A stretch of 64,000 nucleotides of DNA from Bradyrhizobium genosp. L (GTDB lineage: Bacteria; Pseudomonadota; Alphaproteobacteria; Rhizobiales; Xanthobacteraceae): assembly GCF_015624485.1 (NCBI RefSeq), contig NZ_CP061378.1:4836001-4900000 (forward strand). Reading direction: 5' to 3'. Position 1 is the stretch's first letter. Every line of letters begins with the position of its first letter. The notes below the pieces were generated by a model that saw only the letters and a program-made list of their open reading frames with translations, ran no database searches and had not been told where the DNA came from. Positions 35,307 through 44,290 of this stretch are shown piece after piece. A program made the position numbers and the translations under genes.

Positions 35307-36551
35307 TCACGCACGTGTGGCGGCGGCTTGCTCGAACACCTTGCCGCGGGTCTCCGGCAGCATCAGCACGGCGATCAGCACCAGCGAATAGGCAAACGCC
35401 GCATCGATCCCGATCGCAGCACCAAGGCCGATGTGATCGCTGAGATAGCCGACCAGGAATGGAAACGCCGCCGAGACGACGCGGCCGAAATTGTAGCAGA
35501 AGCCGACGCCGGTACCGCGCACGCCGGCCGGATAGAGCTCGCTGAACAGCGCGGCCATGCTCGCCGGGATGCCGGCCGAGAAGAAGCCGAGCGGAAAGCC
35601 GAGCACCAGCATCTGCGAGTTCGAAAGCGGCGCGAAGATGTAGACCAGCACGGTCACCACGCAGGCGGCGGCGAACAATGCCGCGTTGGCGCGGCGCCCG
35701 ATCCGGTCACTGACGATGCCCGACGCCACGCAGCCGCAGAAGAATGCGACGATGATCACGGCAAGGTACGCGCTGGAGCCGAGCACGGAGAGATGCCGCA
35801 CCTCGCGCAGGTAGGTCGGCAGGAACGTGGTCAGCGCCGCATAGCCGCCGTGGGCGCCGATGCCGAACAGGCCGCCGATCAAGGTCGAGCGCAGCACGTC
35901 GCGGTGGAAGATGCCGGCCAGTGTCGCGAGGAACGGCGGGTCGGCAGCACGCGGTGCGCTGCGTGGCGGCTCCTTCAATCCGCGGCGGATGTAGAGGATC
36001 AGGAGCGCCGGGATCAGGCCGACCGCGAACAGGATGCGCCAGGCGATGTCGGGCGGTGCATAAGTGAACACCAGCGCCGACAGCAGCACCGCGGCGCCCC
36101 AGCCGACCGCCCAGGCGCTCTGCACGGCGCCGAGCGCCTTGCCGCGATGCTCGGCGCGGATGATCTCGGCCATCAGCACCGCGCCACAGGCCCATTCGGC
36201 GCCGAAGCCGACGCCCTGGATCGCCTTCAGGATCACGAGCTGGGTGTAGTTCATCGCGAAGGCGGAGGCGAAGGTCGCCAGCGCAAAGGTCGCGACCGTG
36301 ATCTGCAACGCCTTGACCCGGCCGAAGCGATCGCCGAGCGCGCCGCCGAGCCAGCCGCCGAATGCGCCGAAGAACAATGTCACCGACCCGAGCAGGCCGG
36401 CGTCGGCCTTGCTGATCCCGAACGCCGTGATCAGCGCCGGAATCGCCAGGCTGAACATCTGGACGTCGAGCGCATCGAGCCCCCAACCGCCAAAACTTGC
36501 CCAGAAGGTGCGCCGCTCGAGCGGTGACGCGTCGCTGTACCAGTCTGTCAT
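35307..36551 (-). CDS. MFS transporter, aromatic-acid/metabolite:H+ symporter-like (414 aa)
   Basis: Twelve hydrophobic segments; GGWGLDALDVQMFSLAIPALI in TM1, GALGDRFGRVKAL after TM2 and the TM4 loop IQGVGFGAEWACGAVLMAE match the AAHS/sialate type of MFS importers. GGGAGG precedes the ATG. It lies between the GntR gene (45 bases upstream) and the amidohydrolase (15 bases downstream), suggesting uptake of the substrate sensed by the regulator. Confidence 0.88.
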   Translation of the reverse strand: MTDWYSDASPLERRTFWASFGGWGLDALDVQMFSLAIPALITAFGISKADAGLLGSVTLFFGAFGGWLGGALGDRFGRVKALQITVATFALATFASAFAMNYTQLVILKAIQGVGFGAEWACGAVLMAEIIRAEHRGKALGAVQSAWAVGWGAAVLLSALVFTYAPPDIAWRILFAVGLIPALLILYIRRGLKEPPRSAPRAADPPFLATLAGIFHRDVLRSTLIGGLFGIGAHGGYAALTTFLPTYLREVRHLSVLGSSAYLAVIIVAFFCGCVASGIVSDRIGRRANAALFAAACVVTVLVYIFAPLSNSQMLVLGFPLGFFSAGIPASMAALFSELYPAGVRGTGVGFCYNFGRVVSAAFPFLVGYLSDHIGLGAAIGIDAAFAYSLVLIAVLMLPETRGKVFEQAAATRA

Positions 36552-36596
36552 CGTTCCTCCCCGTGATTTCTGTTTTGTTCTATTTGATTGCCGCGC

Positions 36597-37325
36597 TCAC
36601 CTGATCTCGGCGTGGTAGCGGAAGCGGTCCGCCGGCCCGCGCGAGCGGCGCCATTCGATCGGCCGCCGCTCCAGGTCGAACGCCAGGCGCTCGATCACGA
36701 TCAACGGCGCGTTGGCCTCGAGCCGCAGCAGGCGCGACTGCATCTCGGTTGCGATCTCGACGGTGAGGATTTCATCGGCGGAGACCACGACCTGGCCGCA
36801 GCTGTTCTCGTAGAGCGGATACAGCAGATCGCCGAATTCTCCGGTCGCGAGCGACAGGATCGCCTCGAAGCGCGACCGCTCGAGCCAGATCTCCTCGGCG
36901 AGCAGCGGCAAATCGTCGATCAGGCGCAGGCGCGACAGGCTGATGACGGGCTCGCCGACGGGAATGCGCAGCGCCGAGGCGACCGCCGACGTCGCCGGCA
37001 TCGCCTTCCGCCGCAGGATGCGGCTTTGCGGGACGCGGCGCTCGCCGCTCTCGGATTGGAAACGGAAGAAGCGGAACAGCGAGGAGTTGAACCGCGCCCG
37101 GCGCACGAAGGTGCCGCGGCCCTGCTGGCGCTCCAGCACGCCGTCGCTGACCAATTGATCGATCGCCTTACGCACGGTGCCGATGGCGACGCCGTAACGT
37201 GCCCCAAGCTCGGCCTCCGACGGGATCAGGTCGCCGGGACGCCATTCGTTGCGGTTGATGCGCGCGGCGAGATCGTCGCGGAGACGCTGGTAGCGCGGCA
37301 GGCGGTCGTCGATCGCTGAGCTCAT
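36597..37325 (-). CDS. GntR/HutC-family transcriptional regulator (242 aa)
   Basis: A winged HTH (about residues 8-72: WRPGDLIPSEAELGARYGV, IGTVRKAIDQLVSDGVLERQQGRGTFV) precedes a UTRA ligand domain, ending ERLAFDLERRPIEWRRS. It probably represses the downstream MFS and amidohydrolase genes until a ligand binds. Inverted repeats cover its start codon and upstream region, consistent with autoregulation. Confidence 0.9.
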   Translation of the reverse strand: MSSAIDDRLPRYQRLRDDLAARINRNEWRPGDLIPSEAELGARYGVAIGTVRKAIDQLVSDGVLERQQGRGTFVRRARFNSSLFRFFRFQSESGERRVPQSRILRRKAMPATSAVASALRIPVGEPVISLSRLRLIDDLPLLAEEIWLERSRFEAILSLATGEFGDLLYPLYENSCGQVVVSADEILTVEIATEMQSRLLRLEANAPLIVIERLAFDLERRPIEWRRSRGPADRFRYHAEIR

Positions 37326-37368
37326 CTAATCATCTATATGAGTAGTTGATGATCGGTCAACCACTACT
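37321..37368. promoter_or_regulatory. Candidate GntR operator region
   Basis: Two dyads lie side by side: CTCAT...ATGAG (37321-37342), which includes the regulator's start codon, and AGTAGTTGA...TCAACCACTACT (37341-37368). The region is AT-rich against its surroundings. Such a place and symmetry fit autoregulation of the GntR operon. Confidence 0.5.
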
Positions 37369-37385
37369 AAATTACCTCGATTGCA

Positions 37386-38732
37386 CTATCCGAGCTGCCA
37401 GACCGCCACCGGCCGGTCGTAGCCCCGCACCGGCACCTCGCCGCGCGACACCGCGTCGTTGCACACATCGCTCGCCGCCTCGCGCACCGCCGACGAGATC
37501 AGGAACTGGGTGCCGAGCTCCTTGTTCAGCGCTTCCAGCCGCGCAGCGAAGTTCACGGTGTCGCCGATCACGGTGTATTCCTTGCGCCGGGGCGAGCCGA
37601 TATTGCCGGCGACGACTTCGCCGATATGGATGCCGATGCCCATGCGCAGCGGCCAGCTCGACGTGGCGTTGAGCCGCTCATTGGCGGCGAGCATTTCGCG
37701 CGCGGCGGCCACAGCCTGGTGCGCGGCGTCGCCGGCCTCGAAAGGCGCGCCGAACAGCGCGAGGAAACCGTCGCCCAGGAACTTGTTCACGATGCCGCCG
37801 TGGCGGTCGAGGATGTCGACCAGCACCGCGAAGGCGCCGTCGAGCCGGTCGACCACCTCCTGCGGCGAGCGGGTGCGCGCACCGGACGTGAAGCTGCGGA
37901 AATCAACGAACATCACGGCGACCCGGCGGATATCGCTCCCGGTCGAGGTGCCCTCGGCCATCAGCCGCTCGACCACCTGCGGCGAGACGTGCTGGCCGAA
38001 CAGGTTGGTGATGCGGTCGCGCGCGGTGCCGGCCGCGATGCTGGACGCGAATTGCCGCCGCAACTGCATCCCGACGGCGCCGGCGAGGATGCCGCAGATC
38101 AGGATCACGACACTGCGCGCGGCGTGATAAAACAGGTCCGGCGCAGGATCCAGGGTGCCATCAGGACGATAATACATCGCCATCCAGAACAGCTCCGACG
38201 CCGCGACGAGGCCGGTGAAGGCCGAGAGCCCGAAATCCAGCCGCAGCGTCGAGGCGATGATGAAGATGAAGTAGACGAACGGCGCGACCCAGCCGAGCGC
38301 CGCGACGGGACCCATGCTGTCGATGTGGAGGCCGAGCGCAATCGTCGGCATCGAGGTTTCGATCAGCGCGCCGATATAGCGCCTGACGACCGGCAAGTCG
38401 CGGCCCTGCTTCATGTACCAGCTGATCGCGCCATGCACCCAGAGCTCGAACAGGATGAATGGCCCGATGATGGAATAGAGATAGGACGGCTTGAAATTGC
38501 CGTGCCACACCCGCACCAGCGCCTCGGGCGCGATGAGGTAGATCGCGGTGGTGATGACCGAGAACGTCGCGGCGATCCCGATCAGCACCTTGATGCGGAG
38601 CAGCTCAGTCGTCATCACCTCGCGCATCAGCGCGTGGTGGAAGCCGGGCGATACGGTGGTGTCTTGCGACGCTTTGTCTCTGTTCCAGAATCCCGGCATT
38701 CCCCGGCCCCCGTCATTGCTGACGGCATCCAT
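37386..38732 (-). CDS. Class III adenylate cyclase with six-helix membrane domain (448 aa)
   Basis: About six membrane helices (residues 46-225) lead to a linker and a C-terminal cyclase domain. The metal-binding Asp277 (AVMFVDFRSF) and Asp321 (NKFLGDGFLALFG) are present, with Lys317, Asp391, Asn394 and Arg398 in VIGDTVNFAARLE as transition-state and purine contacts, so it should be active. It makes cAMP from ATP at the membrane. Its start is only seven bases after the stop of the ABC permease gene, so it is the last gene of the tetR-efflux operon. Confidence 0.92.
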   Translation of the reverse strand: MDAVSNDGGRGMPGFWNRDKASQDTTVSPGFHHALMREVMTTELLRIKVLIGIAATFSVITTAIYLIAPEALVRVWHGNFKPSYLYSIIGPFILFELWVHGAISWYMKQGRDLPVVRRYIGALIETSMPTIALGLHIDSMGPVAALGWVAPFVYFIFIIASTLRLDFGLSAFTGLVAASELFWMAMYYRPDGTLDPAPDLFYHAARSVVILICGILAGAVGMQLRRQFASSIAAGTARDRITNLFGQHVSPQVVERLMAEGTSTGSDIRRVAVMFVDFRSFTSGARTRSPQEVVDRLDGAFAVLVDILDRHGGIVNKFLGDGFLALFGAPFEAGDAAHQAVAAAREMLAANERLNATSSWPLRMGIGIHIGEVVAGNIGSPRRKEYTVIGDTVNFAARLEALNKELGTQFLISSAVREAASDVCNDAVSRGEVPVRGYDRPVAVWQLG

Positions 38733-38739
38733 CCTAGCC

Positions 38740-39921
38740 TCAATCCAGCGTGCGGCGGAAGCGCGTCACGGCGACCGTCATGGCGAACAGCATCAGGCCG
38801 GCCAGCGCGATCGTGTCGTATTGCAGGTTTTGCATCGCCGCGCCCTTCAGCATGATGGCGCGGACGATGCGGACGAAATGGGTCAGCGGCAGGCCCTCGC
38901 CGACATATTGCGCCCAGACCGGCATGCCCGCGAACGGAAACATGAAGCCGGACAGCAGGATGCTCGGCAGGAAGAACATCATCGAGAGCTGCATCGCCTG
39001 CAACTGGTTCTGCACGATGGTCGAGAAGGTGTAGCCGATCGACAGATTGGTGGTGATGAACAGCGTCGTCAGCAGCGCCAGCAGCGTGAGGCTGCCGAAG
39101 ATCGGCACGCCGAACAGGACGACGCCGATGCCGATGATCAGCGCGGCCTGGATGAAGCCGACGATCACATAAGGCACGATCTTGCCGAACATCACCTCGA
39201 CCGGCTTGATCGGCATCGACAGCAGGCTCTCCATGGTGCCGCGCTCGATCTCGCGCGTCACCGACAGCGCGGTGAAGATCAGCATGGTCATGGTCAGGAT
39301 GGTGCCGACCAGGCCGGGCACGATGTTGAGGCGGGATTCCGCCGCCGGGTTGTAGCGGGCATGGGCGCGGATCTCGAACGGCATGTCCGGGGGATCGCCG
39401 ATATGCAGGTCGTGCGCCAGCGCGGTCTGCACCAGCGGACCGAGCGCGCCGAGCGCCGTGCCCGACGCCACCGGGTCGGTGGCGTCCGCGGCGACCAGGA
39501 GCGCCGGCTTGTCGCCGCGCCGCACCGCGCGCTCGAAGCCGCGCGGGATCTCGACCCCGAATAGCACCTTGCCGGATTGCAGCAGCTCGTCGAACTGCTC
39601 GACGGTATGGACCTCGCGGACGAAGCGGAAATAGGCCGTGTTCTCCATCGCCTTCAGGATCGAGCGGCCGAGATCGGTGTCCTCCTGCAGCAGCACCGCG
39701 CTCGGCAGATTGCGCGGCGTGGTGTTGATGGCATAGCCGAACAACGTCAGCTGCATTACCGGCAGCATGATGATCATCGCAAAGGAGACGCGGTCGCGGC
39801 GAAGCTGGATGAATTCCTTCACCAGCATCGCGTAGCTGCGCCGCCAGAAGCCGAACGCCGGCTCCCGCGCCTCGCTGCGCGCGTTTGCCTCACTGTGGGG
39901 AATTGCGTCTGTCGCACTCAT
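38740..39921 (-). CDS. ABC-2 type transporter permease (393 aa)
   Basis: One N-terminal helix (SFAMIIMLPVMQLTLFGYAI), a large external loop (about residues 60-200) and five C-terminal helices match the YhhJ/YbhR-type exporter permease; SVTREIERGTMESLLSMPIKPVEVM is the conserved coupling region. ATG 39921 lies 17 bases after the ATPase stop. Related systems (YbhFSR) use two permeases; here only one is present, so it may work as a homodimer. Confidence 0.9.
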   Translation of the reverse strand: MSATDAIPHSEANARSEAREPAFGFWRRSYAMLVKEFIQLRRDRVSFAMIIMLPVMQLTLFGYAINTTPRNLPSAVLLQEDTDLGRSILKAMENTAYFRFVREVHTVEQFDELLQSGKVLFGVEIPRGFERAVRRGDKPALLVAADATDPVASGTALGALGPLVQTALAHDLHIGDPPDMPFEIRAHARYNPAAESRLNIVPGLVGTILTMTMLIFTALSVTREIERGTMESLLSMPIKPVEVMFGKIVPYVIVGFIQAALIIGIGVVLFGVPIFGSLTLLALLTTLFITTNLSIGYTFSTIVQNQLQAMQLSMMFFLPSILLSGFMFPFAGMPVWAQYVGEGLPLTHFVRIVRAIMLKGAAMQNLQYDTIALAGLMLFAMTVAVTRFRRTLD

Positions 39922-39938
39922 TGCATTCGCCTGGGCTG

Positions 39939-40901
39939 CTAGCCTTGCTGGAAATTGTCCTTGGAGCGCCCCATCAGATCGATGAAGACGTCTTCGAGCG
40001 ACGGCTCGCTCGGCTGCCAATGCCATTTCGCATCATCGCGATAAGGCGCGATGGCGGCCTCGAGCGCTGCTTTGTCGCGGCCGGAGACATGCAGGCTGGT
40101 GCCAAACGGCGCCACCATGTCGATGCCGGGTTTGCCGGAGAGCTCGGCCATCAGCCCGTTGAAATCCTCGCCCGTCACCGTGTAGGTCGACAACGCGGAC
40201 TTTGCGATCACCTCATCGACCGTGCCGTGCGCCAGGAGATGGCCGTAGGCGATGTAGGCGATCTCGTGACAGCGCTCGGCCTCGTCCATGTAGTGGGTCG
40301 AGACCAGCACGGTGAGGCCGTCGGCCGCGAGCGCATGGATCTCGTTCCAGAAATCGCGCCGCGCCTTGGGATCGACGCCGGCGGTCGGCTCGTCCAGCAG
40401 CAGCAATTCCGGATTGGGCAGCGTGCAGGCGCCGAGCGCGAGCCGCTGCTTCCAGCCGCCGGACAGCTCGCCGGCGAGCTGATCCTCGCGGCCCTTCAGG
40501 CCGATGCGTGCGATCATGTCGGACGCGGCGCGGTGCGCGTCCGGCATGCCGTAGAGCCGCGCCACGAATTCCAGGTTCTGCCGGACCGAGAGGTCCTGAT
40601 ACAGGCTGAAGCGCTGCGTCATGTAGCCGACCTTGCGCTTGATCTTGTCGGCGTCGCGCAGGATGTCGTAGCCGAGGCAGGTGCCCTCGCCGCTGTCGGG
40701 CGTCAGCAGGCCGCAGAGAATGCGGATCGTCGTGGTCTTGCCGCTGCCGTTGGGACCGAGGAAGCCGTAGATCGAGCCGCGCTTGACCTGCATCGAGAGG
40801 TCATGGACCACCTCGCGGCCATTGAACGACTTGGTCAGGCCCTTCACGTCGATGGCGATGCCGGGCGAACTGGACTGCGCGCTGGTCGGTACGCCGTTCA
40901 T
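39939..40901 (-). CDS. ABC transporter ATP-binding protein, exporter type (320 aa)
   Basis: Walker A GPNGSGKTTT, signature LSGGWKQRLALG, Walker B ELLLLDEPTAGVD and the switch His in LVSTHYMDEAERC are complete. The signature Gln is Trp-Lys rather than the usual Gln-Arg order, a small variation. A C-terminal domain ending LEDVFIDLMG is typical of drug/lipid exporters. It overlaps the HlyD-like gene by four bases and is followed by the permease. Confidence 0.93.
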   Translation of the reverse strand: MNGVPTSAQSSSPGIAIDVKGLTKSFNGREVVHDLSMQVKRGSIYGFLGPNGSGKTTTIRILCGLLTPDSGEGTCLGYDILRDADKIKRKVGYMTQRFSLYQDLSVRQNLEFVARLYGMPDAHRAASDMIARIGLKGREDQLAGELSGGWKQRLALGACTLPNPELLLLDEPTAGVDPKARRDFWNEIHALAADGLTVLVSTHYMDEAERCHEIAYIAYGHLLAHGTVDEVIAKSALSTYTVTGEDFNGLMAELSGKPGIDMVAPFGTSLHVSGRDKAALEAAIAPYRDDAKWHWQPSEPSLEDVFIDLMGRSKDNFQQG

Positions 40902-41683
40902 CTGCGATCCGCCACAGGGGTCTTCGGGTTGAGATAGACGCTGATCGGCTGGCCGACGCGCAAGCTATCCGGCCGGCTCGGCCGCGCCTGGATCAAATAG
41001 ACCAGCTTGTTGCGCTCATCGAGGCTGTAGATCACCGGCGGGGTGTATTCCGCCGTGGTCGCGATGAAATAGATCTTTGCGGTGAGGTCGGCGGCGCAAT
41101 TGTCGCAGGTCACCTTCACCTCTTCGCCGAGCGCGAGCTTCGGCAGCTCCGTCTCCGGCACGAAAAAGCGCAGCTTCATGTTGCCGGGCGGCATGATCGA
41201 GAGCACCGGGCGCTGCGCGGCCACCATCTCGCCCTCACGGAAATAGATCTGCTGGATCGCGCCCGCGATCGGCGCAAAGCCCTTGCGGCGGTCGAGCCGG
41301 GTCTGCGAGGTGTTGACGCGGGCCTCGGCGACGCGCAGCGCCGAGACCGCGGAATCCAGATTGGCCTGGGTGCCGGCGCCGGTGCCGCGCAAGGAGGCCG
41401 CGCGGTCATAGGTCTGCTGCGCATTCGCCAACGTCGCGTTGTTCTGGTTGAGATCGGCGCGCTGCAGATCGTCGTCGACGGTGTAGAGCTGGTCGCCGGG
41501 CTTGACCTCGTCGCCCTCGCGCACGTTGAGCTTGGTGACGCGGCCGGATTCGTCGGGGCTGACGAAGATCATGTCGGCCTCGACCCAGCCCTGGAAGCCG
41601 GGATCGCGCTTCTCCTGGCAGCCGGCGAGCGCGGCTGCGAGCGCAAGCGCGGATATCAACAGCCTTGATCGCGACGAGGTCAT
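40898..41683 (-). CDS. HlyD/YbhG-type membrane-fusion lipoprotein (261 aa)
   Basis: A lipoprotein signal peptide with ALAGC (Cys22) is followed by a biotinyl-lipoyl-like half (VTKLNVREGDEVKPGDQLY), a coiled-coil stretch (about residues 75-130) and a beta-barrel region. It is short for the family. It should link the ABC exporter to an outer-membrane channel. Overlap of four bases with tetR upstream and with the ATPase downstream shows tight coupling. Confidence 0.88.
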   Translation of the reverse strand: MTSSRSRLLISALALAAALAGCQEKRDPGFQGWVEADMIFVSPDESGRVTKLNVREGDEVKPGDQLYTVDDDLQRADLNQNNATLANAQQTYDRAASLRGTGAGTQANLDSAVSALRVAEARVNTSQTRLDRRKGFAPIAGAIQQIYFREGEMVAAQRPVLSIMPPGNMKLRFFVPETELPKLALGEEVKVTCDNCAADLTAKIYFIATTAEYTPPVIYSLDERNKLVYLIQARPSRPDSLRVGQPISVYLNPKTPVADRR

Positions 41684-42405
41684 GTCGTCCTCCGTTCGCC
41701 AAAAATCAGATCGAGATGCACCTTGAACATCGCGATGCCGTCAAGCGGCGCGTGCCTGGCGAACAGGCTCTGCCAGATCACCGCGACGATCGCGGGCGCG
41801 ACGACCAGTTGCGGAAATTGCCCGAGCTCGCGCTGCCTGATCTCGCCGCGGGTGATCGCGAGTTGGATCAGCGCGCGCATCCCGGCTAATCCCTTCGACA
41901 CCACCTCGCGGAAATAGAAATCGGCGATCGCCGGAAAGCGCGGCCCTTCCGAGACGATCAGGCGGATGATGTCGCCGCGCCGGGTCGCGACGATCTCCCG
42001 CATGAAGGTCTCGGCGAAACGCTCCACCGCGTCGCGCACCGGGCCGGTGATCGGCGGCGGCGCAGCCATCCGGCTGATCAGCGGCACCAGCGCGGTGCGG
42101 ATCAGCTCCTCGAACATCGATTCCTTGTCCTTGAAGTGCAGATAGAGCGTGCCCTTGGCGACGCCCGCGCGCTTGGCGATGTCGTCGAGCCGCGTCGCGG
42201 CAAAGCCGCGCGCGATGAACTCGTCCATCGCGGCCGCGACGATCGCCTCGCGCCGCTCGGCGGATTTCTCGGCGCGGTTGTTGGCCGACCGCGGCTCGGC
42301 GAGCCTGGCCGAGGCCACTTTCGGGATCTTGGCCGCGGCTGCCCTGACGGTGGTCCGGCGCCTTTTCGGCGGCGCGCGGGTCGATGTGGTCGTGCGTTTT
42401 GTCAT
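41680..42405 (-). CDS. TetR-family repressor of the efflux operon (241 aa)
   Basis: A basic N-terminal tail of about 45 residues precedes a standard TetR HTH (AIVAAAMDEFIARGFAATRLDDIAK, RAGVAKGTLYLHFKDKESMFEEL); the C-terminal ligand domain resembles the AcrR-like C13 group. It is first in the operon with the exporter genes. A perfect dyad is located just upstream and fits its operator. Confidence 0.9.
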   Translation of the reverse strand: MTKRTTTSTRAPPKRRRTTVRAAAAKIPKVASARLAEPRSANNRAEKSAERREAIVAAAMDEFIARGFAATRLDDIAKRAGVAKGTLYLHFKDKESMFEELIRTALVPLISRMAAPPPITGPVRDAVERFAETFMREIVATRRGDIIRLIVSEGPRFPAIADFYFREVVSKGLAGMRALIQLAITRGEIRQRELGQFPQLVVAPAIVAVIWQSLFARHAPLDGIAMFKVHLDLIFGERRTT

Positions 42406-42414
42406 GCTCTTATT

Positions 42415-42434
42415 ATGACTGACTGGTCAGTCAT
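42415..42434. promoter_or_regulatory. TetR operator palindrome
   Basis: ATGACTGAC and GTCAGTCAT are exact reverse complements with two bases between, ten bases upstream of the tetR start. It is the usual type of TGACTGACTGGTCAGTCA site for AcrR-like efflux regulators. The following 42435-42709 holds no gene; a lone repeat-like fragment (gtcctggctttcgccaggac) sits near 42651. Confidence 0.75.
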
Positions 42435-42709
42435 TGTCAACGGAATGAAAATGGGTAACGGGCTTGGACGCGGAACGTTCCTGCGGGCTTCGACCGGCCG
42501 GATCCCATCACCGTGCGCCACGATACTGATGGTCGGCGGCGTACTCTTCCCGCCCGTCGGCCTGGCGAGGCCAACCGATAGCCACCGAATTTGGTTACGA
42601 ACGAAATCGTAGCCCCAGCGTCGCGCAACGATTTGCAGTTGGGGTAACGGGTCCTGGCTTTCGCCAGGACGACGGTGTGGGCAGTTCTCTATTCGTCAGC
42701 CTGGCAATT

Positions 42710-43480
42710 CTACTCCGGCTTGACCGCCCAATAGTCGCGACCGTTGGTCTCCGGATCGGTATTGTCGCTGGACGAGAACACGAAGATCGAAGAGCTGCCT
42801 TTCCAGTGCGAGAAGCGTCCCTGGCCAAGCGTGCCGATCTGGTCGTGCGGCGTGCTGTGGGCAGGTCCGAGCAACTTGCCATCCTCATAGATCACGATGG
42901 GCGAGCTCGAGTCGTACTGCCCGGGAACGTCGGCCACCCCGGCAAACCATTTGTCCTTGGCGATGACGGCGAATGGCGACTTTCCGTAACGGGTGAACGG
43001 CCGGCGCAGATGGTGCTTTTCTCCAGGCACGTTCGGCACGATCCCCGATCCCTTGGATGGCGGCATCACCGCCCAATAGGCCCGGCCGTTGGTGCGCGGA
43101 TCGGTGTTGTCGCTCGACGAGAATACGAAGACGGAAAAACTGCCCTTCCAGTGCGAGAAGCGGCCGTGGCCGAGCGTGCTGATGGTTTCGTGCGGCGTGC
43201 TGTGTGCCGGGCCAAGCGGCTTGTCATCCTCGTAGATCATGATCGGCGAACTCGAATCGAATTGCCCGGGCACGTCGGCGACATCACCGAACCAGGGATC
43301 GACGCTGATCATCGCGAAGCTGGAATGCTCGAACGGGAGGAACGGCCGCATCAATTCGTGCCGTTCGCCATTGATTTCGGGTTCCACCATGACAGGACGT
43401 GCGGCATATGACAGCCAGGTTGCCAACGCAAAATAGATCGGCACGGCACTGCCGAACATCATCCAGGTCCTTCGCCGCAT
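42710..43480 (-). CDS. Membrane-anchored protein with two tandem 115-residue repeats (256 aa)
   Basis: After a signal anchor (residues about 7-24) two repeats cover residues about 48-138 and 162-252. Each carries WF..VADVPGQ, DSSSPI.IYED, LGPAHSTPH, GRFSHWKGS and FSSSDNTDP.TNGR. By eye 67 of 86 aligned positions are identical, so duplication is recent. No enzyme motif is recognised. Similar GPAHS...HW...SDN.DP.TNGR modules occur in proteins near carbohydrate-modifying genes, as I recall, so a carbohydrate-related role is possible. Start chosen at MRRRTWMMF with AGGGG before it. Confidence 0.65.
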   Translation of the reverse strand: MRRRTWMMFGSAVPIYFALATWLSYAARPVMVEPEINGERHELMRPFLPFEHSSFAMISVDPWFGDVADVPGQFDSSSPIMIYEDDKPLGPAHSTPHETISTLGHGRFSHWKGSFSVFVFSSSDNTDPRTNGRAYWAVMPPSKGSGIVPNVPGEKHHLRRPFTRYGKSPFAVIAKDKWFAGVADVPGQYDSSSPIVIYEDGKLLGPAHSTPHDQIGTLGQGRFSHWKGSSSIFVFSSSDNTDPETNGRDYWAVKPE

Positions 43481-43639
43481 ATCCCCTGTCCCGCTACGCT
43501 TCCGCCACCTCCAAGAGGCGATGCGATATAACCACAACCAGGCAATCAGAACAGGGGGTTGGGCTGATACCGGTTTCGGCGTCCACGGGATCTCGAGCGA
43601 CCGCGCCGCAGCCGCGCAGCGGAACCGGTCCGGACCGCG

Positions 43640-43742
43640 CCTGGAGCCTTCCCCGTTCCGATCGAATCGGAACGGGACTCCAGGTTTTTGTTTTGCCGCG
43701 TTTTCTTCACGCGAACCGGTTTCCACTTCGCTCGAAAACGCT
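43640..43742. repeat. Intergenic repeat with exact palindrome (cgttttcgagcgaag family)
   Basis: cccgttccgat and atcggaacggg (43652-43676) are exact reverse complements around three bases. The flank runs ctccaggtttttgttttgcc to cgctcgaaaacgctctag, abutting the stop of the DUF2000 gene. This whole block resembles a very common bradyrhizobial intergenic repeat, recalled, not searched. The rest of 43481-43640 shows no gene. Confidence 0.6.
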
Positions 43743-44153
43743 CTAGCTGTGGAATTTCAGGCCGTCGAGGATCTTGTCCACCACCTTGCGCTCGGCACGG
43801 ACGGCGAGACCGACCAGATTGAGGTCGGCGCGGGCGACCGCCTTCACCACCTCGCGGTTGGCCTGATCATGCGTGGTCTTGAACATGTCCTCGGTGTAGA
43901 GCGCGGGCACCACGTTGCGCGCCAGCGCGCGCTCCAGCGCCCGCGACAGCGCAGCACGATCAGCGCCGTAGATCAGGATCGGCTGGCCGATCAAGGAGAG
44001 ATATTTGGTCCCCGAACCGTCCTCGTAATTCTCGCCGATGCATTCGGGAAAGGAGGCGGCGATGCCGCCGGACAGGAAGGATGCGACGTTGAGCTTCTGC
44101 CAGACTTCCAGGTCGGTGCGGATCACGACCGCGATCTTGGTGTCGAATTGCAT
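43743..44153 (-). CDS. DUF2000 family protein (136 aa)
   Basis: The whole length fits DUF2000: FDTKIAVVIRTDLEVWQKLNV, KYLSLIGQPILIYGADR and the C-terminal ADLNLVGLAVRAERKVVDKILDGL. The fold is a peptidyl-tRNA-hydrolase-like one and the function is unknown. It is a single gene, divergent from the hydrolase. Confidence 0.85.
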   Translation of the reverse strand: MQFDTKIAVVIRTDLEVWQKLNVASFLSGGIAASFPECIGENYEDGSGTKYLSLIGQPILIYGADRAALSRALERALARNVVPALYTEDMFKTTHDQANREVVKAVARADLNLVGLAVRAERKVVDKILDGLKFHS

Positions 44154-44290
44154 GGGGTGAGCTTAGCCGCAAGCCGGCCGCCGGCACCAGCCCCGACGCC
44201 GTATTCCTTGCATGTCGTGCTGTCCCCGCACTCGCCTGCGCGTGCAGCGCCGTGATATGGCTCGCCTGCGGTTCCTTGCCGGAGATTGAC

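Noticed and set aside
42435..42709. Possible RNA gene in the gap between tetR and the duplicated-domain protein
   Set aside because: No tRNA cloverleaf or terminator-like end could be made; only a fragment of a repeat arm is visible.
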